From: an uncultured Collinsella sp.
GTDB taxonomy: Bacteria; Actinomycetota; Coriobacteriia; Coriobacteriales; Coriobacteriaceae
DNA length: 64,000 bases
NCBI GenBank assembly: GCA_900541015.1
Contig: UQIB01000009.1
Span: 10,106 to 74,105, forward strand
Direction: 5' to 3'
Below the pieces are notes generated by a model. It saw only the letters and a program-made list of their open reading frames with translations. It made no database searches and had not been told where the DNA came from. The first letter of the stretch is position 1; every line of letters begins with the position of its first letter. Positions 63,934 to 64,000 of the stretch are shown piece after piece. Made by a program: the position numbers and the translations under genes.

Positions 63934-64000
63934 AATTTCTTTCGCAAATTGACAACCGCATAGCGGAACACGGCCCGCGCCCCGTCATATGATTTCTAGC

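Overview
The window looks like a chromosome segment of a GC-rich, anaerobic, fermentative Coriobacteriia member, most likely a gut Collinsella or close relative. This rests on gene content and base composition only: GC-rich codons with strong shadow frames, pyruvate formate-lyase, sugar PTS, an agmatine deiminase pathway, a Tat-like lipoprotein, and many palindromic spacers. No rRNA, tRNA, CRISPR array, intact transposase or prophage was found.

Layout. 1-5.4 kb: end of a dxs-type gene, then a polar amino acid ABC importer (binding lipoprotein, two permeases, ATPase) and a class-I glutamine amidotransferase. 5.4-9.1 kb: a lower-GC block with a three-gene ABC-2 exporter and an HTH/DUF2975 regulator pair. 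9.1-11.4 kb: an Hpt protein and a GGDEF-REC-HD-GYP protein. 11.5-20.5 kb: hydrolase, radical SAM protein, methionine aminopeptidase with SEC-C motif, 2-hydroxyacid dehydrogenase, M18 peptidase, Ntn-hydrolase, 6-phosphofructokinase and a small conserved protein. 20.6-25.9 kb: MacB/FtsX-type transporter, GyrI-like protein behind an SOS-like box, a decayed Abi-family gene and ogt. 26-31.6 kb: aspartate-family biosynthesis (asd, lysC, thrC, thrB). 31.8-35.2 kb: engB, mtnN, pflA, degV. 35.4-41.1 kb: sucrose/fructoside utilisation (two GH32 enzymes, PTS IIBC, LacI regulator with visible operators). 41.3-43.8 kb: pyruvate formate-lyase split into a 683-residue body and an 83-residue glycyl-radical domain. 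44.2-46.1 kb: KdgT-type permease and SDR. 46.3-51 kb: MarR regulator plus heterodimeric ABC exporter. 51-54 kb: DAHP synthase, GNAT, small protein. 54-61.5 kb: agmatine deiminase cluster (ptcA, permease, aguA, second permease) under a membrane-anchored LuxR-type regulator. 61.8-64 kb: a translationally coupled pair, fused ABC exporter plus small secreted protein.

The most unusual signal is in the spacers. At least six genes end in long nested palindromes (about 110-190 bp) whose outermost arm contains the gene's own stop codon. Stem sequences differ from locus to locus, while short internal-loop motifs are shared. A second family (after the 2-hydroxyacid dehydrogenase and DAHP synthase genes) keeps a conserved linker and GACC-AGAA-GGTC apical hairpin at identical spacing with different stems. 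Several further repeat families (137-bp paired dyads, 67-bp inverted repeats, hairpins with a CCTGTCCC loop, a 238-bp MITE-like element) are also present. These patterns suggest structured 3' ends or mobile palindromic elements.

All functional names come from recognised motifs and context; nothing was searched or computed outside reading the sequence. Starts were moved from the longest reading frame to a better ribosome binding site where one is visible.
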